DNA from: Sipunculus nudus
Lineage: Eukaryota > Annelida > Sipuncula > Golfingiida > Sipunculidae
DNA: 64,000 nt
NCBI GenBank assembly: GCA_026874595.1
Contig: CM049315.1
Coordinates: forward strand, 78,413,401 to 78,477,400
Direction of reading: 5' to 3'
Under the pieces are notes generated by a model. That model did not search any database, had not been told where the DNA came from, and worked only from the letters and a program-made list of their open reading frames with translations. Shown here in pieces: positions 35,001 through 46,500 of this stretch (position 1 is the stretch's first letter; the number at the start of each line of letters is the position of its first letter). The translations under genes were made by a program, and so were the position numbers.

Positions 35001-38000
35001 TCAGTGAGCTTGTCCTTATCATAAGGTTATTCCTGCAATCCTAAAGACGCATTCAACAGGGGCTGAATTAGGCAAGAGGAACTTCTCAGGGCTCTTTCAG
35101 GGGGTTTCTCTTTTGCCTACCCATAGATACCTAGTTTATTTAGATGCTGCAATAATCAGTGAGCTTGTCCTTATCATAAGATTATTCCTGCAATCCTAAA
35201 GACGCATTCAACAGGGGCTGAATTAGGCAAGAGGGGCTTCTCAGGGCTCTTTCAGGGGGTTTCTCTTTTGCCTACCCATAGATACCTAGTTTATTTAGAT
35301 GTTGCAGTAATCAGTGAGCTTGTCCTTATCATAAGGTTATTCCTGCAATCCTAAAGACGCATTCAACAGGGGCTGAATTAGGCAAGAGGGGCAAGATAAG
35401 GGGCTTCTCAGGGCTCTTTCAGGGGGTTTCTCTTTTGCCTACTCATAGATACCTAGTTTATTTAGATGCTGCAATAATCAGTGAGCTTGTCCTTATCATA
35501 AGGTTATTCCTGCATTCCTAAAGACGCATTCAACAGGGGCTGAATTAGGCAAGAGGGGCAAGATAAGGGGCTTCTCAGGGCTCTTTCAGGGGGTTTCTCT
35601 TTTGCCTACCCATAGATACCTAGTTTATTTAGATGCTGCAATAATCAGTGAGCTTGTCCTTATCATAAGGTTATTCCTGCAATCCTAAAGACGCATTCAA
35701 CAGGGGCTGAATTAGGCAAGAGGGGCAAGATAAGGGGCTTCTCAGGGCTCTTTCAGGGGGTTTCTCTTTTGTCTACTCATAGATACCTAGTTTATTTAGA
35801 TGCTGCAGTAATCAGTGAGCTTGTCCTTATCATAAGGTTATTCCTGCAATCCTAAAGACGCATTCAACAGGGGCTGAAGTAGGCAAGAGGGGCAAGATAA
35901 GGGGCTTCTCAGGGCTCTTTCAGGGGGTTTCTCTTTTGCCTACTCATAGATACCTAGTTTATTTAGATGCTGCAATAATCAGTGAGCTTGTCCTTATCAT
36001 AAGGTTATTCCTGCATTCCTAAAGACGCATTCAACAGGGGCTGAATTAGGCAAGAGGGGCAAGATAAGGGGCTTCTCAGGGCTCTTTCAGAGGGTTTCTC
36101 TTTTGCCTACTCATAGATACCTAGTTTATTTAGATGCTGCAGTAATCAGTGAGCTTGTCCTTATCATAAGGTTATTCCTGCAATCCTAAAGACGCATTCA
36201 ACAGGGGCTGAATTAGGCAAGAGGGGCAAGATAAGGGGCTTCTCAGGGCTCTTTCAGGGGGTTTCTCTTTTGCCTACTCATAAATACCTAGTTTATTTAG
36301 ATGCTGCAGTAATCAGTGAGCTTGTCCTTATCATAAGGTTATTCCTGCAATCCTAAAGACACATTCAACAGGGGCTGAATTAGGCAAGAGGGGCAAGATA
36401 AGGGGCTTCTCAGGGCTCTTTCAGGGGGTTTCTCTTTTGCCTACTCATAGATACCTAGTTTATTTAGATGCTGCAGTAATCAGTGAGCTTGTCCTGATCA
36501 TAAGGTTATTCCTGCAATCCTAAAGACGCATTCAACAGGGGCTGAATTAGGCAAGAGGAACTTCTCAGGGCTCTTTCAGGGGGTTTCTCTTTTGCCTACC
36601 CATAGATACCTAGTTTATTTAGATGCTGCAATAATCAGTGAGCTTGTCCTTATCATAAGGTTATTCCTGCAATCCTAAAGACGCATTCAACAGGGGCTGA
36701 ATTAGGCAAGAGGGGCTTCTCAGGGCTCTTTCAGGGGGTTTCTCTTTTGCCTACTCATAGATACCTAGTTTATTTAGATGCTGCAGTAATCAGTGAGCTT
36801 GTCCTTATCATAAGGTTATTCCTGCAATCCTAAAGACGCATTCAACAGGGGCTGAATTAGGCAAGAGGGGCAAGATAAGGGGCTTCTCAGGGCTCTTTCA
36901 GGGGGTTTCTCTTTTGTCTACTCATAGATACCTAGTTTATTTAGATGCTGCAGTAATCAGTGAGCTTGTCCTTATCATAAGGTTATTCCTGCAATCCTAA
37001 AGACGCATTCAACAGGGGCTGAATTAGGCAAGAGGGGCAAGATAAGGGGCTTCTCAGGGCTCTTTCAGGGGGTTTCTCTTTTGCCTACTCATAGATACCT
37101 AGTTTATTTAGATGCTGCAATAATCAGTGAGCTTGTCCTTATCATAAGGTTATTCCTGCAATCCTAAAGACGCATTCAACAGGGGCTGAATTAGGCAAGA
37201 GGGGCAAGATAAGGGGCTTCTCAGGGCTCTTTCAGGGGGTTTCTCTTTTGCCTACTCATAGATACCTAGTTTATTTAGATGCTGCAGTAATCAGTGAGCT
37301 TGTCCTTATCATAAGGTTATTCCTGCAATCCTAAAGACGCATTCAACAGGGGCTGAAGTAGGCAAGAGGGGCAAGATAAGGGGCTTCTCAGGGCTCTTTC
37401 AGGGGGTTTCTCTTTTGCCTACTCATAGATACCTAGTTTATTTAGATGCTGCAATAATCAGTGAGCTTGTCCTTATCATAAGGTTATTCCTGCAATCCTA
37501 AAGACGCATTCAACAGGGGCTGAATTAGGCAAGAGGGGCAAGATAAGGGGTTTCTCAGGGCTCTTTCAGGGGGTTTCTCTTTTGTCTACTCATAGATACC
37601 TAGTTTATTTAGATGCTGCAGTAATCAGTGAGCTTGTCCTTATCATAAGGTTATTCCTGCAATCCTAAAGACGCATTCAACAGGGGCTGAAGTAGGCAAG
37701 AGGGGCAAGATAAGGGGCTTCTCAGGGCTCTTTCAGGGGGTTTCTCTTTTGCCTACTCATAGATACCTAGTTTATTTAGATGCTGCAGTAATCAGTGAGC
37801 TTGTCCTTATCATAAGGTTATTCCTGCAATCCTAAAGACGCATTCAACAGGGGCTGAATTAGGCAAGAGGGGCAAGATAAGGGGCTTCTCAGGGCTCTTT
37901 CAGGGGTTTCTCTTTTGTCTACTCATAGATACCTAGTTTATTTAGATGCTGCAGTAATCAGTGAGCTTGTCCTTATCATAAGGTTATTCCTGCAATCCTA

Positions 38001-39317
38001 AAGGCGCATTCAACAGGGGCTGAATTAGGCAAGAGGGGCAAGATAAGGGGCTTCTCAGGGCTCTTTCAGGGGGTTTCTCTTTTGCCTACTCATAGATACC
38101 TAGTTTATTTAGATGCTGCAATAATCAGTGAGCTTGTCCTTATCATAAGGTTATTCCTGCAATCCTAAAGACGCATTCAACAGGGGCTGAATTAGGCAAG
38201 AGGGGCAAGATAAGGGGCTTCTCAGGGCTCTTTTAGGGGGTTTCTCTTTTGCCTACTCATAGATACCTAGTTTATTTAGATGCTGCAGTAATCAGTGAGC
38301 TTGTCCTTATCATAAGGTTATTCCTGCAATCCTAAAGACGCATTCAACAGGGGCTGAATTAGGCAAGAGGGGCAAGATAAGGGGCTTCTCAGGGCTCTTT
38401 TAGGGGGTTTCTCTTTTGCCTACTCATAGATACCTAGTTTATTTAGATGCTGCAGTAATCAGTGAGCTTGTCCTTATCATAAGGTTATTCCTGCAATCCT
38501 AAAGACGCATTCAACAGGGGCTGAATTAGGCAAGAGGGGCAAGATAAGGGGCTTCTCAGGGCTCTTTTAGGGGGTTTCTCTTTTGCCTACTCATAGATAC
38601 CTAGTTTATTTAGATGCTGCAATAATCAGTGAGCTTGTCCTTATCATAAGGTTATTCCTGCAATCCTAAAGACGCATTCAACAGGGGCTGAATTAGGCAA
38701 GAGGGGCAAGATAAGGGGCTTCTCAGGGCTCTTTTAGGGGGTTTCTCTTTTGCCTACTCATAGATACCTAGTTTATTTAGATGCTGCAGTAATCAGTGAA
38801 CTTGTCCTTATCATAAGGTTATTCCTGCAATCCTAAAGACGCATTCAACAGGGGCTGAATTAGGCAAGAGGGGCAAGATAAGGGGCTTCTCAGGGCTCTT
38901 TTAGGGGGTTTCTCTTTTGCCTACTCATAGATACCTAGTTTATTTAGATGCTGCAGTAATCAGTGAGCTTGTCCTTATCATAAGGTTATTCCTGCAATCC
39001 TAAAGACGCATTCAACAGGGGCTGAAGTAGGCAAGAGGGGCAAGATAAGGGGCTTCTCAGGGCTCTTTCAGGGGGTTTCTCTTTTGCCTACTCATAGATA
39101 CCTAGTTTATTTAGATGCTGCAGTAATCAGTGAGCTTGTCCTTATCATAAGGTTATTCCTGCAATCCTAAAGACGCATTCAACAGGGGCTGAAGTAGGCA
39201 AGAGGGGCAAGATAAGGGGCTTCTCAGGGCTCTTTCAGGGGGTTTCTCTTTTGCCTACTCATAGATACCTAGTTTATTTAGATGCTGCAATAATCAGTGA
39301 GCTTGTCCTTATCATAA
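29061..39317. repeat. 167-bp satellite array, about 62 monomers
   Basis: The unit from GGTTATTCCTGCAATCC to CTTGTCCTTATCATAA is 167 bp; starts at 29,061, 29,228, 29,395 and 29,562 are exactly 167 apart. The whole span fits 62 monomers once eight 12-bp-shorter monomers and one 1-bp deletion are counted. Monomers are nearly identical (typical differences are AATAATC or AGTAATC, CTACTCA or CTACCCA, GAATTAGG or GAAGTAGG). The two leftmost monomers carry GGGTTTTTC where the others have GGGTTTCTC, as expected for edge copies. Stops in all frames exclude a protein repeat. The 167-bp period is near one nucleosome, as in many centromeric or heterochromatic satellites, but the location is not shown by the sequence. 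Confidence 0.97.
29702..37088. repeat. 22-monomer higher-order unit present twice in tandem
   Basis: Diagnostic variants recur at a constant offset of 3,626 bp: CAGAGGCTG at 30,095 and 33,721, AGGAACTTCT at 31,451 and 35,077 and again at 32,930 and 36,556, with GAAGGGC, GGGCCCTT, AAAGAGGC, GATGTTGC, TAAATACC and CCTGATCATAAG all matching. 3,626 equals 22 times 167 minus four 12-bp deletions. Match is lost at about 29,701 on the left and 33,463/37,089 on the right. I found only two differences in the paired copies (29,981 T against 33,607 C; 30,819 G against 34,445 A). Confidence 0.9.
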
Positions 39318-42300
39318 GAGTATGGATTTGCTCATTGTATCAGGGTGGGTATCTGAACATGTTACTATTAATTTTTACCTGTTTCACATAACTAAAAATT
39401 ACTTGTAATTCAACAATATTCAAATTGCAACTGAATGCAGTTGCATAAATTACTTTGAAAGAAACACTATTTCAGATTACATTAACATTTCATTTTCTGC
39501 TTGAAATCAAATGTACTTCAGCATTATAATGGATAAGTCACTCTTGTCATCCAGTTTCATTTGGGAGATGAGTCATGTTTATAAACATAAGACAAACAAG
39601 GTTTCCAAGGAGTGTTCTTTTCTGACTGGTGACAATATGATTGCAAGAAATATGTCACACAAAGGAAATATAGTCACAGTTTGGGTAGGAAATAAAGTCA
39701 TTCGGAATCGGTCACACATTTGTGTTTAAAAAGTTACAGTTTTAATTACAATTTTTAGTTGGGTAAACAATCATTAGGTATGAGTTAACCTTTGGTGTTC
39801 TGCCTGACCACCCGGCTATTAGTTGCTTATACACAAACATCAAAGGGCATGATTGTACTGTGCTTTGATTGTAAAGAGCTATCAGTATCCAAGGAAAACA
39901 CCTAAGTGATGTACCAGCAATGCAGTTTTTGAATACTTCCTTGATGATATCTTTGAAATTCATAAATGGTTCCAGATGATAACTGAAAGGTGTTGCAGTT
40001 GGCCACCAGGGGGCAGGCATGATCAGTTGCTGGTCTACTCTTGAGGAAGATGCTGCTGACAGTATCTTGGCGCCATCTACAGACAAAGTTCCTGCAGGTT
40101 GGACCAGGATATGTATCATCACATTGTCTTACCAGCAGGGCAAACAGATACCCAGGTAAAATTTGAAAATAAAATGCTTAAAACTGGCCATTAGAGTGCA
40201 TTATACTTAAATATTCCAGTTTATTTATATTGATATTAGGGTAAGATAAAGGAGTTATGCGTTCATTTTATATATAAATATTGTCACATTAATAGAAAAA
40301 CAAAATGTCAAATAGCTCATATGAAACTTTCTTACAAAGGACATTTTGCAAGGTTCAATCTTTAATAAATGAAATACACCAATACCGGTATTTCTGATAC
40401 GCATAAGATGAATGAAAAACACTGATAAAAACACCAGGGATAAATTTAAGCATTGCCAGGAACAACAGAAATGTTTATCTTGAGGTCTGATTTTATATTT
40501 GGGAACATCAAATGCAAGTTAATATTTAAAGATAAGTTTCAAGTGATAAAAACCTCAACAGGAAAAATTTTGATTTAAGATAAGTCACATTTTGGAGGAT
40601 AAACAAGTGTCTTTAATAATTATAATAGGTCAAACTGATGTAAAATCTTTTTGAATGGGGACTTTTTAATACAGCACAAATATAATATTTGTTTTAAATA
40701 GATCTTGAATTTTGAATTAATGTTGTAATTATCATCAAATGTAACCTTTCATATTTCATTCAGATTTTCATGTATACAGAAAATTTAAAGTTTATTATGA
40801 TAAGATAAATTTAAATAGTCGGTTATTCTGCAACACTACACAGCTTGCTGGGAGAGCCATAAAGCCAAACATCAGCCAACATGACAGTTACTGAGATGCT
40901 GGCTTGCAAAACAACCAGGAACAGACAGAACAAGTGGAACTCGGTGTGTTCCCAGCACCTCCACCAGTCCGGCCGTGCAAGAATCTGAGGAACATGTGCA
41001 ATATGTGGTAAGGATCACCAGTTCAGAGAAGGTCATGACTTTAAACCTGGCCAATGCCTCAAAGGCAAAATAGAACCTCAAGAGATTCCCTGTAATGTGT
41101 AACAATGTTTAAGATTATTATTACTCCAGGCCTGCCAAATCCTCTTTTTTTAAAAAAAGACTCTTTTTTTGAGGATTTACTGAAAATGAAGCTAATTACT
41201 CTTTCTTCACTCTTATTTTTAGCAGCAGTCTTTATTTCTCTTATGAAACGCTGTGCAGTTCTTGTGTGTGTAAATAACCTGCTAGCCGTCACAACCCCAC
41301 ATAGTAGGCAAACTGATAATTTGGCTGGTAAGCCTACTCAAGTTGTGATACAAGTTATATCTAGGAATGTATCCAGTGGTCTTGCATCAGGTTGCATTCA
41401 TACTGTGGCCCATAATCTCAATATTATGCTAAAATAATGAATTTACACAATAGTATACATGTGAGCTCACAACCCAAACTGAAACACCGTCTCCATGGAC
41501 ACGGGTCATTTCCTGTATTGCCTGCAAGCTGCCTGCGTCCTGTAACCTGTGCAGGCCATGCTTGTGTTCATATGGTCATAAATTGATAAAAAACACTCCA
41601 GGGGTTTACCAATGTGCTGGCTTGAAATGGAATTTTTCTCATTCATGTTTGGTATTATTAGAAAGTACACAAAAATGTAACGATTGGTCTGGTTTATGTT
41701 GATTGACAGTGCACCTGTAGGCCATGAAGCATTGTCAGAACTGACGAAAATATTTGCATCTTCATAAGGCCTTATAATGTGTTCCTCACACTTAGATTTC
41801 ATGACACTCTGGCACCAGTAATCTGGTAGTAATGCCAGAGGGTTGATATGATAATATCCAGCATGTGTCATTATCTGTGGAAAATGCCCTTATCTTCATG
41901 CAGGGGTAATGTGCAGTGATTGCTTCTGACTTTTCTGACAGACTTATTGTGCAAAGCACATCTTTATTCATTTTACAGAACCTTATATAAACAGATCACG
42001 TATTTGTGATGAACACAAATTTTGTAATGGAGATAAAAAAATCAGATTTTGTAACACTAGGCAGCGTGAAATGTTTGGTGGCCGCCAGGAATGAACAAAG
42101 AAGTCAGTGGTTTTTTGTTAACAAATAACTATAATTTATTTGTAAAACAACCCTAACAGTACAGTACACTAAATTAATACAATTAAACAGTATAACAGCT
42201 GTATTACAACAAATCAATACAATCACACAGTAAAATAAACGATGTGCACAGTACCTGGATACCACCACTGTTACAACGATAAGTTCTTTAAATGTATACT

Positions 42301-42364
42301 CTCAAGGAATGACAGTCCAGTGTAAAGCTCTTGTAACAATCCAGAAAGAAAACTGAAGTCCAAA
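39318..42364. other. Unassigned sequence
   Basis: No family is recognised. The longest frames (39,742-40,122 minus, 126 codons; 41,506-41,871 minus, 121 codons; 41,105-41,437 plus, 110 codons) have no motif I know and overlap frames on the other strand. The last part, 42,100-42,364, may be the 3' region of the tyrosine-recombinase element that follows. Confidence 0.4.
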
Positions 42365-43101
42365 AAAAAGCTATAATTGCTTTATTGGGATGTTAAATTT
42401 GTGAGCTGCACTAGTTGCAGCTTCATGTTTGCTGTGCGCTGTGAAAACAGAACTGTCTATACTAGCTGCTTCTAAGACATTTTTAGTCCAACGTGCAATG
42501 CTACTACTTGTGACACCTTATGAGGTTAACACCAACTGATGAACAATTTACTACCTAATCTGATTTCTCTGGTCCTACTCAAAGTTTCCTTCATATACGT
42601 AAAAGCACAGAGTCTCCTGTCCACTGGGAAAGCTGGCAGCACAAGCTCTGGCTGAGCCCGGCCAGGTCTGGACTGTTTAACCAGCTGCATTATGTGAAAT
42701 CTATATGAAGATTTTCCTGTGGTCATGTGTGTTGTGTCTATTAACTGAATTGATTGACATCTTGCACCTGTGACTAATAAACACAAGGTTACTTATTTCA
42801 AAGTGAGTAACTTTAGGGAAAGTTTATTTGCTGGAGACAACTTTTTAAGATATTCCAGGACTGTTTTTACATTCCATGTAGAAGTGTATTTTGGGAAGCT
42901 AGGCCTGGTTTGAAACACCGCTTTAGTGAACCTGCGTATTAATGGATGGTCACCAACTGTAAAAGGCTCCCCTTTTAAAGAAGTAACTGCGGACAGGGCT
43001 GAGTGTGCAGTGTTTAAGGCTAAGAAAACTGGCCTGGGAAACCAGCAAATGAGCTGATAGTCTTTTACAGTGACAAACGGTGGCGCTAAGCTACACACCA
43101 T
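42365..43101 (-). pseudogene. Tyrosine recombinase of a DIRS-like retroelement, broken
   Basis: The minus strand reads FLALNTAHSALSAVTSLKGE, then GDHPLIRRFTKAVF, TWNVKTVLEYLKKLSP and LSLKLLTLK. A TAA at about 42,790 follows, and the same frame continues LCLLVTGARCQSIQLI, QSRPGRAQPELVLPAFPVDR and AFTYMKETLSRTREIR. After a second TAA and a frameshift near 42,500 come SSSIARWTKNVLEAASIDSS, then VFTAHSKHEAATSAA. This is the DIRS/Ngaro/Crypton-type tyrosine recombinase layout. The first catalytic Arg (GARCQ) is present, but the HxxR box reads AHSKH, so its Arg is lost. Reverse transcriptase sequence was not found nearby. Assignment to DIRS rather than Crypton rests on motif wording only. Confidence 0.65.
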
Positions 43102-43541
43102 TCGTATCTACTCTGGGATAATTCTGGGAATATTTCAGATACAAAATGGCTACCCGTCTGCCAATCAGAAAAATGATCTCTTATGGCTGGCTGTTATCAG
43201 CCTATCATAGCTAAGTATAGCGGTTACTGCAGCGTGGGCTACACGTCTACATTATGTTACGCGTTATCCGATTGGTCTGCTGTATATGGATATTGGTAAT
43301 ACAGTTTTGCGGGAAACTATACATCGTATCCATGCTGTGTTCAGTTGTAAAAACCTGGGTACCTGGTGTTTAACATATATAGTATATATGTAAATACTAA
43401 GAACACCATTAATATATCTATTATAAGGTCTATCATCGTCCAAATTGACCTGCTTTTGAATTATGACCTGGTTAAAAACCCCCATCCATGTCTTCATTTC
43501 ACCCACTGTCATCACGATGAATAAAACATACTTTCGATATG
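43102..43541. other. Unassigned flank
   Basis: About 440 bp between the recombinase relic and the type C element. It may be the missing upstream part of the retroelement, but no motif is readable. Confidence 0.4.
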
Positions 43542-46500
43542 TTTTTAGCTCAGCTGACTATAAGTCATCTAAGCAATAGAAATGGTCCATTGTCCGTCGT
43601 CCATCCGTCTGTCTGTCCGTCCATCCATCTGTCCGTCTGTCTGTCCGTCTGGATGTCTGTCCGTAAGACTGGCACGTTTCGACAGCGTTGGACCTACGAA
43701 TCTGAATTTCTGTATACAGTTAGATGTCCCCATAATCTCCTACCATGCCAAAAATTGGGTCAATAGGACTTCGTTCCTTTGAGATATTAAGGAAAAACCT
43801 CAATTTTTTATTAGAAATCTATTTTCACACTTCAGGACTGCCTAATATCAAAACCACTCATCTGGTTTTCTTCATATTTACCATAAATATTCCTCTATAT
43901 AGTTCCTATGTACATGCCAGATATTAAGTCAGTATTATATAAAATAAAAAAGTTATGGGCCCAAACATAATGGACTTTGTAAAAAAATCAGGAAGATATT
44001 TGGTCACTTAAGACCAAAAGTATTAAAGGTAGGGACTTTTTTCCAGTAATACAACTTTAATTAATCAAAATTTAATTGTATACCAAAAATTAGATCAAAA
44101 TTTGTTAAAATTTTTTAAATATTGGCAAAAATATAAAATTGGTACCTTAAATTTTGCCCAACTTTGGCCATGGCACGTTTTTTTTCCTGTAAGTACTGTG
44201 GATTTAATTTTCACACCATGTATACATAAGGATTTAATCTGTTAAAATCTGAAATTTGAAAATAAAAGCTCCAAAATTAGGCTAGTTATTGAATTTTTTT
44301 GGAGGCTCTTGTTGTATTCCCTTGCATTGTCAAGCAGTCCACTTTGATGACTGTAGGTCATTCAGTGACATCTCTATGCTCCCCAGGCTGTTGACATATT
44401 TTTAGATGTCCCCAAAATCTCCTACCATACCGAAAATTGGGTCATTAGGACTTTGTTCCTTCGAGATATTAAGGAAAAATAAATTCTGTTTTCCATAAAA
44501 AAAGCCATTGTTACACTTCAAGGCTGCCTAATATCAAAACCACTGATCTGTTTTTGATCGTATTTAGTATTCACATTCTTTTATACATTTTCTATGAACA
44601 TACCAAAAATTAGGTCAGTATTGGGTATTATTTTGAAGTTATGGGCCAAAACATAATGCAATTTTTAAAAAAAATCAGGAAATATATTTACTCACCTAAC
44701 ATGAGAATTGCTGAACCTAGAGACTTTTTTTCAGGAATATAACTTTATTTAACCAAGATTCAATTGTTTACCCAAAATTAGATCTGAATTTTGCAAATTT
44801 TTCAAGTTATTAGCATAAATAAAAAATCACCTTAAATTTTGTCCAACTTTGGCACTGTTGATTTAATTTTCCCAGCATATATGCATGAGGATTTAATCTA
44901 TTAAAATCTGAACTTTCAAAAGAAATTGATTGGAATGAATAGCTTTTATTCATGTTTTCATACACCATGTCAAGTGTTGTTTACATCTAGCCCATCTAGT
45001 AGTACAGCCTTCACTTGCATTATGTAACCCACCCCAGGCAACTTACCTTGGCCCAGCTTGGCCACTACTAGCAGGCTTCCCCTCTGCCCTGCACTCACCC
45101 CCACCCCCCCGGCTGGTGCATAAACTAGATGAATGTTATAATTTTTCTGTATTTTATTTTATTCTTGGACATGCTACATTTTAGATTTGGTATTGAACCA
45201 CCAGGGTTACAATGATTAAAGTGTACATTTAATTGTGTCCACAAAGTGGTGTATTGCTGTGAAAGTGTGGATGTTCATGAGATAAGTAATTCCATACTTC
45301 AGAAGAGTAAAAACTTCATCAGGTGTGAAATTGACTATTAATTCCAGTAATTAATTAAAACTGGGATAGTAATTAGCAAAATGATATTGTTTGTCCCTCA
45401 TTCAACCAACAGTGTGTAAACTTTATTTGAAAAGATGTTTTATTTTATCAAATTTACTTTTATTTTATTTCGGTGAATAAAATTAAGCATGTCCTGAAAA
45501 CTCCAATGTGCAAAACTTTTTAATAGTGATTCAAGGAATATTCTTGTAGATGCCATGTTGTGGCATTATTTTCTTTTAAAATCAGTTTAAACATTTATGA
45601 TTTAAAAATAATAAAATATATGTGTACCGTCTTTCCTTGAACAGACGCCCGGGCGTTTATTTTTTTCAGACACTCCTTTGACCCGGCGTCTAAACAAGGC
45701 CGGCTTCTATTTATGGCCGGCGTTTATAAAAAAATACGTCATCAGGCTCGTCAGACAAACTAAAAATAGAACACGTCGAAACATTGAACCCGCCGGTCAC
45801 TAATCACTGACACATTTGAAAACATCGCCGGTACACGGATTGTGTTTACGAAATTTCCTTAGATGCCATAGGTATATGGGACACGCGCAATCTCCACAAT
45901 CACGCACCATAATTGGAATAAACGCAGAATCACAGCGAGAGATTGCAGTTGTACACAAAAATCTGTCCGCGCGGGCCCCTCGAAACCAGGTATCCAGGTG
46001 TTTTATGTGGCTGTTCCATTTATTTTACACCGCATGAACTTGGTAACATTTTTACGCTCTGAATACGGGGTGGCTCTTCCATTTACTGTTCTCAACGTAC
46101 AACTGGTAGCATTTGTTCCATCGAAATACGGAGGTTTGGTACTTATCAGCTTATAACGGCACAGCGTAATTCATTTTCATGACACTTTCCTCTCGTTAAA
46201 TATTTAACTGATTCAGCTCGACACAGCGTAATCAAGCGTTTCTGGCCTTGTATATACTAAACACGGGGTGGCAATTCCATTAACTGTTCACCTCGTATAA
46301 CTTGTAATATTGATTCCATCAAAATACAGGGGGTTGGTTCTTTATAACGGCAAAGCGTAGGTCAATTTAATGACACTTTTCTGCCGTTTTTTATCTGATA
46401 CAGCTTGACACAGCGTATTCAAGCGTTTCCGACCTGGTATATACTGGTATGTGACATTTACTGCCGGGAATATTACTGAATATATAGTTGTGGACAAGAG

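Noticed and set aside
29061-39317. CRISPR-like array or coding tandem-repeat protein
   Set aside because: The unit is 167 bp with no repeat-spacer alternation, and stops occur in all frames. It is a satellite in eukaryotic DNA.
39742-40122. 126-codon minus-strand frame as a gene
   Set aside because: No motif, no splice or promoter signal I can defend, and AT-rich chance frames of this size are common here.
40880-41100. Plus-strand CAICGKDHQFREGHDF segment as a zinc-finger domain
   Set aside because: Only about 35 residues, one CxxC pair, a stop just upstream, and no family that I can name.
41105-41437. 110-codon frame with hydrophobic stretch as a membrane protein
   Set aside because: The hydrophobic part is encoded by T-rich low-complexity DNA and overlaps a minus-strand frame of the same size.
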